A DNA stretch of 64,000 nt from Massilia sp. METH4 (GTDB lineage: Bacteria; Pseudomonadota; Gammaproteobacteria; Burkholderiales; Burkholderiaceae_D). Shown piece after piece: positions 36,888 through 44,907 of this stretch. The position numbers and the translations under genes were made by a program. Within the stretch, counting starts at the first letter, position 1; each line of letters begins with the position of its first letter. The stretch lies in contig NZ_CP146614.1 in NCBI RefSeq assembly GCF_037094685.1, forward strand, positions 5,270,001 through 5,334,000, written 5' to 3'. The notes under the pieces are model-generated. The model made no database searches and was not told where the DNA came from. It saw only the letters and a list, made by a program, of their open reading frames with translations.

Positions 36888-37958
36888 ATGAGGAAAATCG
36901 TGTTGATCGGCGGTGCGGTATTGGCGGCGGCATGGAGCATGTCGGCATTTGCGGCGCCGGGCGTCGTGGCGAGCGTGAGCGCGGCGAAGCAATCGCTGGG
37001 CCCGGGCGACGACCTGGTGGTGCGCGTCACGCTCACCAACACGGGCGACAAGCCGCAGCGCATGCTGAAGTGGCACACCCCGTTCGGCGCGATCGAGGAA
37101 TCGCTGTTCGAGGTCAGCCGCGATGGCATTCCGGTCGCCTATGAAGGCCGGCACGTGAAGCGCGCGGCGCCGACGGCCGCCGACTACGTGGTGCTCCAGC
37201 CCGGCAAGTCGTATTCGGCCACGGTGGAACTCACGTCGCTGTATGACCTCTCCACCACCGGCGACTACGCGATCCGCTTCCGCACGCATGCGCCGGACGT
37301 GCCGTACAAGGCACGCGCCGACGCCGCGAAGGATGGTGCAAAGGGCGTCGCGGTGGACGACGCCGAGGACTTCGTGCAATCGGAAGCCGTGCAGGTGTGG
37401 ATCGAAGGCACCAACCAGAAGCGGGCGCAGCCCGTGCCGATCGGCGAAGCCAGCCTCGCGTACAGCCAGTGCAGCGCGTCGCAGCAGTCCACCATCGCCT
37501 CCGCGTTCAGCGCGGCGAAGACGATGGCCAACGGCGCGAACACCTACCTGGCCGCAGGCACCGCGGGGACCCGCTACACGAAGTGGTTCGGCACGTACGA
37601 CGCCTCGCGCTACGCCACGGTCAAATCGCACTTCACGGCCATCAAGGATGCGCTGGACAACAAGCCGGTCACCGTCGATTGCAGCTGCAAGGAGAGCTAC
37701 TACGCCTATGTGTATCCGACGCAGCCGTACAAGATCTATGTGTGCAACGCCTTCTGGAGCGCGCCGCTGTCGGGCACCGATTCGAAGGGCGGCACGCTCG
37801 TGCATGAACTGAGCCACTTCAACGTGGTGGCCGGCACGGACGATTGGGCCTATGGCCAAAGCGCGGCGGCATCGCTGGCCAAGAACAACCCGGCGCGCGC
37901 CGTCGACAACGCCGACTCGCACGAATACTTCGGCGAGAACACGCCGGCGCTGCAGTAA
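36888..37958 (+). CDS. M35 (deuterolysin/peptidyl-Lys type) metallopeptidase
   Basis: A 356-residue secreted zinc peptidase. Residues 1-23 form the signal peptide. An N-terminal beta-sandwich domain (about 25-165) contains VRVTLTNTGDKPQRM and VKRAAPTAADYVVLQPG. The catalytic aspzincin domain (about 190-356) has HELSHF with ligands His306 and His310 and catalytic Glu307, and the third ligand in GTDDWAYG (Asp318 or Asp319). Cysteines (CSASQQ, CSCKES, CNAFW) suggest disulphides. The ATG follows GAGGAG. Members cleave at Lys or next to basic residues. The neighbouring convergent gene encodes a stand-alone homologue of the N-terminal domain. Confidence 0.88.
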   Translation: MRKIVLIGGAVLAAAWSMSAFAAPGVVASVSAAKQSLGPGDDLVVRVTLTNTGDKPQRMLKWHTPFGAIEESLFEVSRDGIPVAYEGRHVKRAAPTAADYVVLQPGKSYSATVELTSLYDLSTTGDYAIRFRTHAPDVPYKARADAAKDGAKGVAVDDAEDFVQSEAVQVWIEGTNQKRAQPVPIGEASLAYSQCSASQQSTIASAFSAAKTMANGANTYLAAGTAGTRYTKWFGTYDASRYATVKSHFTAIKDALDNKPVTVDCSCKESYYAYVYPTQPYKIYVCNAFWSAPLSGTDSKGGTLVHELSHFNVVAGTDDWAYGQSAAASLAKNNPARAVDNADSHEYFGENTPALQ

Positions 37959-37961
37959 GCG

Positions 37962-38480
37962 TCACCGCGCCACGCTGAACGTCACGGGCGGCGCTTCCAG
38001 CGGCATGCCGGGCGCGCCGGTGCCCGCCAGCGCCCGGGCATCGGCCACGTAGTGGCCGGCATAGGACACCCTGTAGTCATGCCGGCCCGGCTTGAAATCG
38101 TAGGCCGGGCCGATATCGATCACGTGCCGGTGCCGTTGCCCGGGTTTCAGGGCCAGGTAATCAGCGGCCGTGAGCGGGCCGCGCTTGACCATCGGGCCGA
38201 CATACGTCACGGCCTCGCCCGTGACGGCATCCGTCACCGTGAAGACGTTGCCGAGCAGCCGTTCCATCGACGCGACCGCCCGCGGCACCAGCACGGTACG
38301 CTTGCCGCGGTTTTCCAGTTCCACCCGCAATTTCACCTGCCCCTGGCTGGCTGGCGCATCGAGCACCAGCAGCATGCCAACCTCCCCACCCGGGTTGCCC
38401 ATCGCCTGCCCCCTCGCCGCCCCCAGCCCGGCCGCCACCATCGGCAAGACCGCCAGATATCGCCTGATCGTTCGCTTCAT
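37962..38480 (-). CDS. Exported stand-alone homologue of the M35 peptidase N-terminal domain
   Basis: A 172-residue protein with signal peptide (RRYLAVLPMVAAGLGAARG). The mature part reads as the N-terminal domain of the convergent M35 peptidase: LRVELENRGKRTVLV corresponds to VRVTLTNTGDKPQRM, VKRGPLTAADYLALKPG to VKRAAPTAADYVVLQPG, and PGRHDYRVSYAGHYV to TGDYAIRFRTHAPDV. It has no zinc motif, so it is not a peptidase. It could be a chaperone, an inhibitor or an accessory binder of the peptidase, or just a free copy of a carbohydrate-binding-like fold. Its stop lies 3 bp from the peptidase stop. The start is ATG 38480 with GAGCGAGG upstream. Confidence 0.7.
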   Translation of the reverse strand: MKRTIRRYLAVLPMVAAGLGAARGQAMGNPGGEVGMLLVLDAPASQGQVKLRVELENRGKRTVLVPRAVASMERLLGNVFTVTDAVTGEAVTYVGPMVKRGPLTAADYLALKPGQRHRHVIDIGPAYDFKPGRHDYRVSYAGHYVADARALAGTGAPGMPLEAPPVTFSVAR

Positions 38481-38695
38481 CGCCTCGCTCCCGCCTGCAC
38501 TTGCGCGTTGATTTTCGTTCGTGCGGCAATCATAGCGCCATCGCCGCGGTGGCCGACGCGCGGCGCGACGTCGGCGATCCCTTCCCGCAACGCTTGTGCA
38601 GGGGGCCGCGGTTCGGCACAATGTCGATATCTGGACAAAAAGTCTCATCCATGCGCCGTCCAGGTCGCGCCCCCCAGTCCGACAAAGGAACCTTG

Positions 38696-39241
38696 ATGCC
38701 CCTCGCAACTTACCTCGATGCCGCCCCCGTCCTCGCCGAACGCGTGTATGTCCATGCGTCGGCCCAGGTGATCGGCAATGTCCGCCTCGGCGCCGACGCT
38801 TCGGTATGGTGCAATACGGTGCTGCGGGGCGACGTCAACGATATCGAGATCGGCCGGTGCACGAACATCCAGGACTTCGCGATGTGCCACGTGTCCCACA
38901 GGACGCCGCAGAAGCCGCAGGGCTCTCCCCTCGTCATCGGCGATTACGTGACGATCGGGCACTCGGCGCTCCTGCACGGCTGCCGCATCGGCAACGAGTG
39001 CCTCATCGGCATGGGCAGCATCATCATGGATGACGTGGTGATCCCGGACCGCGTGATGGTCGGCGCGGGCAGCCTGGTGTCGCCGCGCAGCACGCTGGAG
39101 AGCGGCTATCTCTACGTGGGCAGGCCCGCCATGCGCGTGCGGCCGTTGACGGAGGCCGAAATCGCCTACCTGCGCTACTCGGCCGAGCACTATGTGCGGG
39201 TCAAGGACAACTATTCGACGTCGCGCGTGGAACAGGCGTGA
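38696..39241 (+). CDS. Gamma-class carbonic anhydrase family protein (YrdA-like)
   Basis: A 181-residue left-handed beta-helix protein built of hexapeptide repeats (VYVHASAQVIGNVRLGADASVWCNTVLRGDVNDIEIG). Metal-ligand histidines are CHVSHRT, GHSALLHGC in the usual spacing, as in YrdA/CaiE-type proteins; the C-terminal helix (AEIAYLRYSAEHYVRVKDNY) is also typical. It trimerises in the family. Start ATG 38696 has AAAGGAACC upstream; an in-frame ATG at 38651 has none. Its stop overlaps the GTG start of the acetyltransferase (GTGA), so both form one operon. Confidence 0.9.
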   Translation: MPLATYLDAAPVLAERVYVHASAQVIGNVRLGADASVWCNTVLRGDVNDIEIGRCTNIQDFAMCHVSHRTPQKPQGSPLVIGDYVTIGHSALLHGCRIGNECLIGMGSIIMDDVVIPDRVMVGAGSLVSPRSTLESGYLYVGRPAMRVRPLTEAEIAYLRYSAEHYVRVKDNYSTSRVEQA

Positions 39242-39726
39242 TCCGCGACGCCACCGCCGGCGATGCGGCCGCCATCGCTGCCATCTACAACCCCTACATC
39301 CTCGAGACGACGATCAGCTTCGAGGAAACGGCCGTGTCCCCGGACGACATGCGCTCCCGGATCGCCGGCGTGCAGGATGGCGGCCTGCCGTGGCTGGTGC
39401 TGGAAAACGCGGACGGTCCGATTGCCGGCTATGCCTATGCAACGAAGTGGCGTGTGCGACACGCCTACCGCTACTCCGTCGAGACCTCGGTGTACCTCGC
39501 AAGCGGCGCCTCCGGCAAGGGGCACGGCACCGCGCTCTATCTGGAATTGCTCCGGCGCCTGCGCGATGCCGGCTGCCATCTCGCCATTGCCGGCATCGCC
39601 CAGCTGAACCCGGCAAGCGTGGCACTGCATGAAAAGCTGGGATTCGTGAAGGTGGCCCACTTCGGCGAAGTGGGCTTCAAGTTCGGCCGCTGGCTCGATG
39701 TGGGCTACTGGGAATTGCGGCTTTGA
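39238..39726 (+). CDS. GNAT N-acetyltransferase (phosphinothricin acetyltransferase-like)
   Basis: A 162-residue acetyltransferase of the PAT subgroup. It begins MIRDATAGDAAAIAAIYNPYILETTISFEE, the usual opening of PAT-type enzymes, with SVYLASGASGKGHGTALYLELLRRL as the acetyl-CoA loop (the canonical R/Q-x-x-G-x-G/A reads ASGKGHG) and INPASVALHEKLGF late in the fold. It transfers acetyl from acetyl-CoA to a small amine, possibly a Met-sulfone or phosphinothricin-like compound; the substrate is not certain. The GTG start overlaps the carbonic anhydrase stop by four bases. It is convergent with the M48 gene. Confidence 0.85.
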   Translation: MIRDATAGDAAAIAAIYNPYILETTISFEETAVSPDDMRSRIAGVQDGGLPWLVLENADGPIAGYAYATKWRVRHAYRYSVETSVYLASGASGKGHGTALYLELLRRLRDAGCHLAIAGIAQLNPASVALHEKLGFVKVAHFGEVGFKFGRWLDVGYWELRL

Positions 39727-39742
39727 CGTTGCGTGCCCCGGC

Positions 39743-40573
39743 TTACTTCACGTTCGTCCTGGCGGGCAGCGCGGCCTGGTACAGCGGCGTTACTTTCGGC
39801 AGCATGGCCGTCAGGTCGCCGATGCGCGTCTCGTTCGACGGGTGGGTGGACGTGAATTCGGCCGACCGCTTCTCCCCCGACTTCTTGTCCAGCGCCTGCA
39901 TCTTGCGCCACACGGCCACCGACGCTTCCGGCTTGTAGCCGGCACGGGCGGCCAGTTCCAGGCCCATCGCGTCCGCTTCCGATTCGTTCTGGCGCGAGTT
40001 CGGCAGCATGTAGAGGTAGTGCGCCACGGCGTTGGCCGCCTCGATCTGGGCCTGGCTGTTCGGCGCCGCCGCCAGCGCCGTCGTCGTCAGCGCGTTCTGC
40101 GCGTACGCGCGCGACACGCGTTCGCGGCCATGCTCGCGCAGCGCGTGGGCGATTTCGTGGCCCATCACGATGGCGATCTCGTCGTCGTTCAGCTTCAACT
40201 GGCGGATCAGGCCCGTGTAGAACGTGATCTTGCCGCCCGGCGCACAGGTGGCATTGATCACCGGCGCATCGATCAGCGCCAGTTGCCAGTTCCATTTCGC
40301 CGCATCGTCGCGGAACGTGCCGACGTGGGCCTGCAGGCGCGCGGCGATCTTCTTCAGGCGTTCGTAGTCGGCGCCCTTCGTCACCAGGCGGCCCTTCGAC
40401 TGCGCTTCGCGGTTTTGCTGCGTGTAGTTCACCAGCGCCATCTGCTCCACCTTTTCGGCGGACACCAGCAGCAATTGCTGCCGCTGGACGCCGACCACGC
40501 CCGGCTTCGTGGTGGATGCGCAGGCCGCCAGGACCGAGATGGCGGCGGCGATCATGATCGTGTGCTTTTTCAT
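39743..40573 (-). CDS. M48-family metalloprotease lipoprotein (LoiP/BepA-like)
   Basis: A 276-residue protease. The signal contains a lipobox-type LAAC (SVLAACASTT), so the mature protein would be lipid-anchored, probably in the outer membrane. The catalytic motif HEIAHAL lies at about residue 138, with the third ligand region EADAMGLELAARAG. Typical flanks are ATCAPGGKITFYTGLIRQL and SNETRIGDLTAMLP. It degrades misfolded or damaged periplasmic and outer-membrane proteins. The ATG follows a GAGG site. Confidence 0.9.
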   Translation of the reverse strand: MKKHTIMIAAAISVLAACASTTKPGVVGVQRQQLLLVSAEKVEQMALVNYTQQNREAQSKGRLVTKGADYERLKKIAARLQAHVGTFRDDAAKWNWQLALIDAPVINATCAPGGKITFYTGLIRQLKLNDDEIAIVMGHEIAHALREHGRERVSRAYAQNALTTTALAAAPNSQAQIEAANAVAHYLYMLPNSRQNESEADAMGLELAARAGYKPEASVAVWRKMQALDKKSGEKRSAEFTSTHPSNETRIGDLTAMLPKVTPLYQAALPARTNVK

Positions 40574-40725
40574 TGCTACCTCGCTGAGATGTGGGATTCC
40601 CACTGTCAACGATTGCTGAAAGGCAGTCAATTTCAACCCAGCAATTGTTTTGTCTTCATCAAGGAGCGCGAAATGCTTGAGCAATCGCTATAATTGCCGC
40701 GCCATCAACAAATCGGGGAAAGCCC

Positions 40726-41217
40726 ATGAACCATGCATTGCGGGGCGCCATGCTGGCGTCGCTGGCGTTTGCCGCCCAGGCCGCCCACGCCAACCCTTTC
40801 GGCGTCATCGAATCGCAGCCGCGCAGCGAGCTGTGGGTCAATCCGGGCTTTTATTCCTACCATTTCGACCGCGACAAGGGCCTGGACGACACCAATCCGG
40901 GCATCGGCGCCGAGTACCGTTTTTCCACGGTCGCGTCCGTCACGGCGGGGCGTTTTCACAACAGCGACCGGGCAATGTCGAACTATGCCGGCATTTATTA
41001 CCAGCCTTTCTCGCTGGGCCCCCTGCGGCTCGGCGCCGTCATCGGCGCCTTCGACGGTTACCCGAAGCACAAGGACGGCGGCTGGTTCCCCGCACTGCTG
41101 CCCGTCGTGAGCGTAGAGTACGAACGGGTGGGGGTGAACTTTGCTATCGTACCGAAGTACAAGGATCGGCTGCATGGCGCGCTGACCATCCAGCTCAAGT
41201 TCAAGTTGATGGACTAG
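40726..41217 (+). CDS. Small outer-membrane beta-barrel-like protein
   Basis: A 163-residue exported protein with a signal peptide (MNHALRGAMLASLAFAAQAAHA) and alternating hydrophobic strands: ELWVNPGFYSYHFDR, GIGAEYRFSTVASVTAGRF, AGIYYQPFSLGPLRLGAVIG, VSVEYERVGVNFAIVPKY, ending LTIQLKFKLMD. The pattern fits an 8-stranded barrel. Similar proteins in Burkholderiales are often labelled vaguely; I assign no enzyme function. A ribosome site GGGGAAAG lies upstream. It may form an operon with the EAL gene 22 bp downstream. Confidence 0.65.
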   Translation: MNHALRGAMLASLAFAAQAAHANPFGVIESQPRSELWVNPGFYSYHFDRDKGLDDTNPGIGAEYRFSTVASVTAGRFHNSDRAMSNYAGIYYQPFSLGPLRLGAVIGAFDGYPKHKDGGWFPALLPVVSVEYERVGVNFAIVPKYKDRLHGALTIQLKFKLMD

Positions 41218-41238
41218 AGCGTCGTTTTCATTCCACTC

Positions 41239-43665
41239 ATGAACAATATCGTCCCCCAGGAACACCAGTTACCCCAGGTCGCCAGCGCGCAGGACGAAGT
41301 TGCGTCGGAAGTTGCGTCGGAAGTTGCGTCGGAAGTGGCGTCCGACATTGCGCCGGAACTCGTCCGCCTCGCCGGTTATCTGTGCGGCAGCAAGGTACCG
41401 CCCGAGGCGCTGGCCGATGAGCGGTCGCTGCTGGCTTGCGCGCCGGCGGCGATGAGCGCCGAGCAACGCCAGGCGCTGGCGGACCTGGCGGCCGTGGCAG
41501 CGGCGAACGAGGAGCTCCGGCGCAAGCTGGCGCGCGCCGAGAGTTTCTTGTCCGGCTTCGCCGAACATTCGCCCTCCCCCCTGTGGATCAAGGACCGCCA
41601 TGGCAGCTATGTGATGGGTAACGCCGCGCTGCACGGCTTCTTCGGCGTGCCGACCGTGGTCGGCAAGGACGACAGCCATTTCTGGCCGGAAGACATCCGC
41701 CACAGCCTGGAAGAACAGGACCGCGCCGTGCTCGAGAACGGCGAAACGATCAAGACGATGGAAACGTCGCACGACGGCACGCGACACTGGCTGGTGCACA
41801 AGTTCCCGATCGACGTCGACGGCGAGCCGTTCCTGGGCGGCAGCGCGATCGACATGACCACCGAGGTGGAAAAGGAACGCGCGCTGATCCGCCACGACAA
41901 TTTCTACGTGCTGCTGTCGCGCCTTTCCGCCATCATCTCGCGCGCCAAGACGCTGGAGGCCTTGTGCCTTGATACGTGCCGCGTGGCCGCCCAACAGCCC
42001 GGCCTGGAGGTGGTGGTCATCAGCCGGGTCGACGAAGCCACGGGGGCGCTGGAGCCGTTCACCTCCGCCGCGCGCGACGGTACCGAGCATCAGTGGCAAG
42101 ACCAGGACGGCGGCGCGGATGCCAGCACGGTCGCCGGCTGGTTCCTGCCCGAGCTGGCTGGCGCCGCCGTCGCCACCGGCTGCCTGCAATGCGCGAACCA
42201 CCTGGCGAGCCCGCACCCGCGCGTGGCCTCGTGCATGGCGATTCCGCTGTTCGTCAACAACAAGTGCTGGGGCGTGGCTTCGTTTTACTCATACCGCCCG
42301 GAATTCTTCGATCACTTCTACCGCGAACGGGCCGGCGATATCGGCAATGAGCTCAGTTTCGGCCTGGAGCGGCTGATCAATGCCCAGGAACTGTTCCGGC
42401 TGGCCCGCACGAATGCGCTGTCCGGACTGCCCAGCCGCCTGCATTTCGACGAGGAAATTGCCGCGCTGGCGAGCGTGAACGCCAGCGGCACTGTCTTGCT
42501 CATCAACATCAACCGCTTCGACGAGATCAGCTCCGCGTACGGCAACACGGCGGCGATCGGCCTGATGCGGCAGGTGGCGCAACGCCTCAGGGACGAAGTG
42601 GCGGAGCGCATGGTGCTGTCCCACGTGGGCATCGGGCGCTTCGCGCTGTTCTACCCTGCCGACGAGGAGCGTTCGCCACGCGGCTATGCGCGCGACACGA
42701 TCATCCCGATGCTGGAGGGCTCCTACCAGGTGGACCAGCAGAAGATCTGGTGCACGGTGAACGTGGGCGCCGCCATGCTGCCCGAGGACGGCACCAGCGC
42801 CGACGAGCTGCTCGTCAAGGCCTGGGGCGCGCTGGCCGGCGCGCGCATGCAGGAAGAGCAGATCGGCTTCTACGACCGCGACGCGGACCATGCGCTGGCG
42901 CGCCAGATCAGCATGGAGGCGGAGCTGCGCGAGGCAGTCGAACGGGGCGAGTTCGTCAACTTCTACCAGCCGAAGATCGACCTGAAGACAGGCAAGCTGG
43001 CGGGCGCCGAAGCGCTGGTGCGCTGGCGGCACCCCGAGCGCGGCCTGGTCCAGCCCACGGAATTCGTGCCCGTGCTGGAACGCAGCGGGCTCGTCACCCA
43101 GGTGGGGCGCAACGTGATGCAACGGGCGATGGAGGATTGGCGGGCATGGTATGACGCCGGGCTCAAGCCGCCCCAGATCGCCGTCAACGTGGCGCCGGCG
43201 CAGTTCCGCTGCGATTCGCTGTTCGACGACATCGAGCGCGCGCTGAACACGGCCGAGGCGCACCTGAAGCCCCTGTCCATCGAAGTCACGGAAAGCAGCC
43301 TGGTCTCGGACCACCGCCGCGTGGTCGACATCCTCAACCGCGTGCGCGAGCTCGAAGTTCCCGTGGCCATCGATGACTTCGGCACCGGCTATTCATCGCT
43401 GGCCTACCTCGTCACGCTGCCGGTGGACGTGCTCAAGATCGACCGGTCGTTTGTCGTGAAGATGACGCAGGATGCCAACTACATGGGGCTGGTGTCGACC
43501 ATCGTCACGCTGGCGCACACGTTGGAGCTGAAGGTGGTGGCCGAAGGGGTGGAAACGGACGAGGAAGCCAAGCTGCTCAAGCTGTTGCGGTGCGAGCAGG
43601 GGCAAGGCTACCTCTATGGCCGGCCACTGCCGGCCGAGGAGTTCGGGAAGCTGCTGGGGCGCTGA
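41239..43665 (+). CDS. PAS-GAF-GGDEF(degenerate)-EAL cyclic-di-GMP phosphodiesterase
   Basis: An 808-residue signalling protein. A short repeat-rich N-terminus (VASE x4) is followed by a PAS domain (about 110-220: FLSGFAEHSPSPLWIKDRHGSYVMGNAALHGF), a GAF-like domain (about 225-375), a GGDEF domain (about 390-540) and an EAL domain (about 555-805). The GGDEF site is degenerate: where RxGGDEF is expected it reads VGIGRFALFY. The EAL site looks active: EALVRW at 591-596, EVTESSL, DDFGTGYSSLAYL, LKIDRSF and VVAEGVET. It should hydrolyse c-di-GMP, with the GGDEF part perhaps binding GTP. No strong ribosome site is visible before ATG 41239. Confidence 0.9.
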   Translation: MNNIVPQEHQLPQVASAQDEVASEVASEVASEVASDIAPELVRLAGYLCGSKVPPEALADERSLLACAPAAMSAEQRQALADLAAVAAANEELRRKLARAESFLSGFAEHSPSPLWIKDRHGSYVMGNAALHGFFGVPTVVGKDDSHFWPEDIRHSLEEQDRAVLENGETIKTMETSHDGTRHWLVHKFPIDVDGEPFLGGSAIDMTTEVEKERALIRHDNFYVLLSRLSAIISRAKTLEALCLDTCRVAAQQPGLEVVVISRVDEATGALEPFTSAARDGTEHQWQDQDGGADASTVAGWFLPELAGAAVATGCLQCANHLASPHPRVASCMAIPLFVNNKCWGVASFYSYRPEFFDHFYRERAGDIGNELSFGLERLINAQELFRLARTNALSGLPSRLHFDEEIAALASVNASGTVLLININRFDEISSAYGNTAAIGLMRQVAQRLRDEVAERMVLSHVGIGRFALFYPADEERSPRGYARDTIIPMLEGSYQVDQQKIWCTVNVGAAMLPEDGTSADELLVKAWGALAGARMQEEQIGFYDRDADHALARQISMEAELREAVERGEFVNFYQPKIDLKTGKLAGAEALVRWRHPERGLVQPTEFVPVLERSGLVTQVGRNVMQRAMEDWRAWYDAGLKPPQIAVNVAPAQFRCDSLFDDIERALNTAEAHLKPLSIEVTESSLVSDHRRVVDILNRVRELEVPVAIDDFGTGYSSLAYLVTLPVDVLKIDRSFVVKMTQDANYMGLVSTIVTLAHTLELKVVAEGVETDEEAKLLKLLRCEQGQGYLYGRPLPAEEFGKLLGR
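41299..41346 (+). repeat. 12-bp in-frame tandem repeat (four copies, VASE)
   Basis: GTTGCGTCGGAA occurs three times exactly (41299-41334), followed by a diverged fourth copy (41335-41346). It encodes Val-Ala-Ser-Glu repeats near the N-terminus of the EAL protein. Near-identical units suggest recent slippage and possible length variation between strains. Confidence 0.9.
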
Positions 43666-43674
43666 CACCCGTTT

Positions 43675-43718
43675 GGTGTCGGACACCTTTTCCCATGCGG
43701 GAAAAGGTGTCCGACACC
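43675..43718. repeat. 20-bp perfect palindrome after the EAL gene
   Basis: Arms 43675-43694 (GGTGTCGGACACCTTTTCCC) and 43699-43718 are exactly complementary around ATGC. It starts 9 bp after the EAL stop, in the position of a terminator, though no T-run follows. Each arm itself contains the palindromic core GGTGTCGGACACC, the same core as the next element. Confidence 0.8.
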
Positions 43719-43757
43719 GGTGTTCTCATGAGGGATCAAATACATCCCCGGAAAACC

Positions 43758-43800
43758 GGTGTCGGACACGGTTTCCCCTTGGGAAACCATGTCCGACACC
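43758..43800. repeat. Second GGTGTCGGACAC palindrome (one mismatch)
   Basis: Arms 43758-43777 and 43781-43800 pair over 20 bp with one mismatch around CTT. The layout copies the element 40 bp upstream: GGTGTCGGACAC core, then a G/T-rich inner arm ending TTTCCC. Two of these lie between the convergent EAL and SRPBCC genes and could end transcription from both sides. Confidence 0.75.
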
Positions 43801-43816
43801 AGGGTGTGGCCAACAA

Positions 43817-44380
43817 TCAATGCGTTACCCGCGGGCTGTCCGGGCTGTGGATGGTGCCGCGCCAGGCGCCCGTTTCCTTGCCACGCGCCTCGATCATTTC
43901 CTTGAACTTCTTCAGGTTACCGCGCGCCTGCATGCCCACGGCGCCCACCAGGTCGCCGGCTGCCTCCACCGGGTCGGTCGGCGTATAGGTCAGCTCCAGC
44001 ACGATCTTCGTGCGGGAGGCGCCCTGCGGTTCGAAGCGCACCACGCCGCTGTTCGGCGTGCCGGTGGTGCTGCGCCAGGCGATGCGCTTGTCCGGGATCT
44101 GTTCGGTGATCTCGGCATCCCATTCGATCGGCTTGCCGAGCACGTCCGCCTTCCAGTGCAGGCGCTTGTCGTCCAGCTGGCGGATTTCATGGACGCTGTC
44201 CATGAATTTCGGGAATTCCTCGAATTGCGTCCACTGGTCATAAGCCGTGCGCACCGGCACGTCGACCGTGATTTCTTCCCTGGCCGTGGAATTGTCCTGG
44301 CCTGCAGCCTTGCCCTTCAGGTATTTGGCGAGATAGGCGCTGCCGACGGCCACTGCCGCCAGCGTGAGTAGTCGTTTCAT
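43817..44380 (-). CDS. SRPBCC (START-like, cyclase/dehydrase) family protein
   Basis: A 187-residue protein with an N-terminal hydrophobic segment (LLTLAAVAVGSAYLAKYL) that may anchor it, followed by a SRPBCC lipid-pocket domain: EEITVDVPVRTAYDQWTQFEEFPKFMDSVHEI, IEWDAEITEQIPDKRIAWRS and GTKIVLELTY-type strand near residue 135. Such domains bind hydrophobic ligands. The ATG follows AAAGGAGAAAACC. It is convergent with the EAL gene across the two palindromes. The ligand is unknown. Confidence 0.85.
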   Translation of the reverse strand: MKRLLTLAAVAVGSAYLAKYLKGKAAGQDNSTAREEITVDVPVRTAYDQWTQFEEFPKFMDSVHEIRQLDDKRLHWKADVLGKPIEWDAEITEQIPDKRIAWRSTTGTPNSGVVRFEPQGASRTKIVLELTYTPTDPVEAAGDLVGAVGMQARGNLKKFKEMIEARGKETGAWRGTIHSPDSPRVTH

Positions 44381-44710
44381 GGTTTTCTCCTTTGGTTCTT
44401 GCATCAGTTGCCATTGGATGGGATCGCCCGGGCGATGCCGCGCCGCGGCGCCGCGGGGGCCGAAACACGAATGTAGCCCCGTCCCGTCGGCGGGCCTATA
44501 GGTGTTCTTCCGGTTTCCATGTAGGTCCGATCCGGCACGATGTGCAAGTTTTTGTGCACGGCGGCACGCCCGATGCCTTGCGCCGATCGCGATCAGGCGG
44601 CAACTCGCCCCTTGGCGCGTTGCAGGGTTAACGTAACGGCTTGAACTGCGCAGAAGGTGAAGGTGGAGTACACGCTGCGGGTGTTCGCGGCAACGCTGCA
44701 GGCGTGAGGC

Positions 44711-44776
44711 GGCCGGCACTGTTGGCGCAGGGGCCGCCGCATGGTTCGCCGGCCGACACTGTTGGCGCCGCATGGT
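44711..44776. repeat. Two diverged tandem copies with CACTGTTGGCG core
   Basis: Copy one (44711-44743) and copy two (44748-44776) share GCCGGC..ACTGTTGGCG and CCGCATGGT. Copy one has an extra CAGGGGCCG; copy two merges into the palindrome at 44774. This suggests local duplication of an end of the palindromic element. Confidence 0.55.
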
Positions 44777-44824
44777 GTCGTGCATCTTTTCCGGGTGATT
44801 CTTCCGGAAAAGGTGCGCGACACC
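44774..44824. repeat. GGTGTCG...CGACACC palindrome
   Basis: Arms 44774-44794 and 44804-44824 pair over 21 bp with two mismatches around a 9-base loop. The ends (GGTGTCG/CGACACC) and the CTTTTCCGG inner part match the elements at 43.7 kb, so it is another member of the same family. Confidence 0.7.
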
Positions 44825-44907
44825 GGTGTTCGCCTGCCAGCGCCCAAGATCGGGCGCGGTCCGCATGCCGGCTGACCGGCGTACGCATCATCGGCCGCGC
44901 CAGTGCA

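Larger units (their letters stand above)
44381..44907. other. 527-bp gap between SRPBCC and EF-G genes, no supported gene
   Basis: It contains a promoter-like AT-rich patch near 44640 (GTTAACGTAACGG), the short tandem duplication at 44711-44776, and a palindrome at 44774-44824. No frame has family similarity. The palindrome lies 84 bp downstream of the EF-G stop on the minus strand and may act in termination. Confidence 0.5.

Noticed and set aside
43675..43800. CRISPR array
   Set aside because: Palindromes at 43.7 kb are only two, with unequal arms and no evenly spaced spacers; no cas gene is near.
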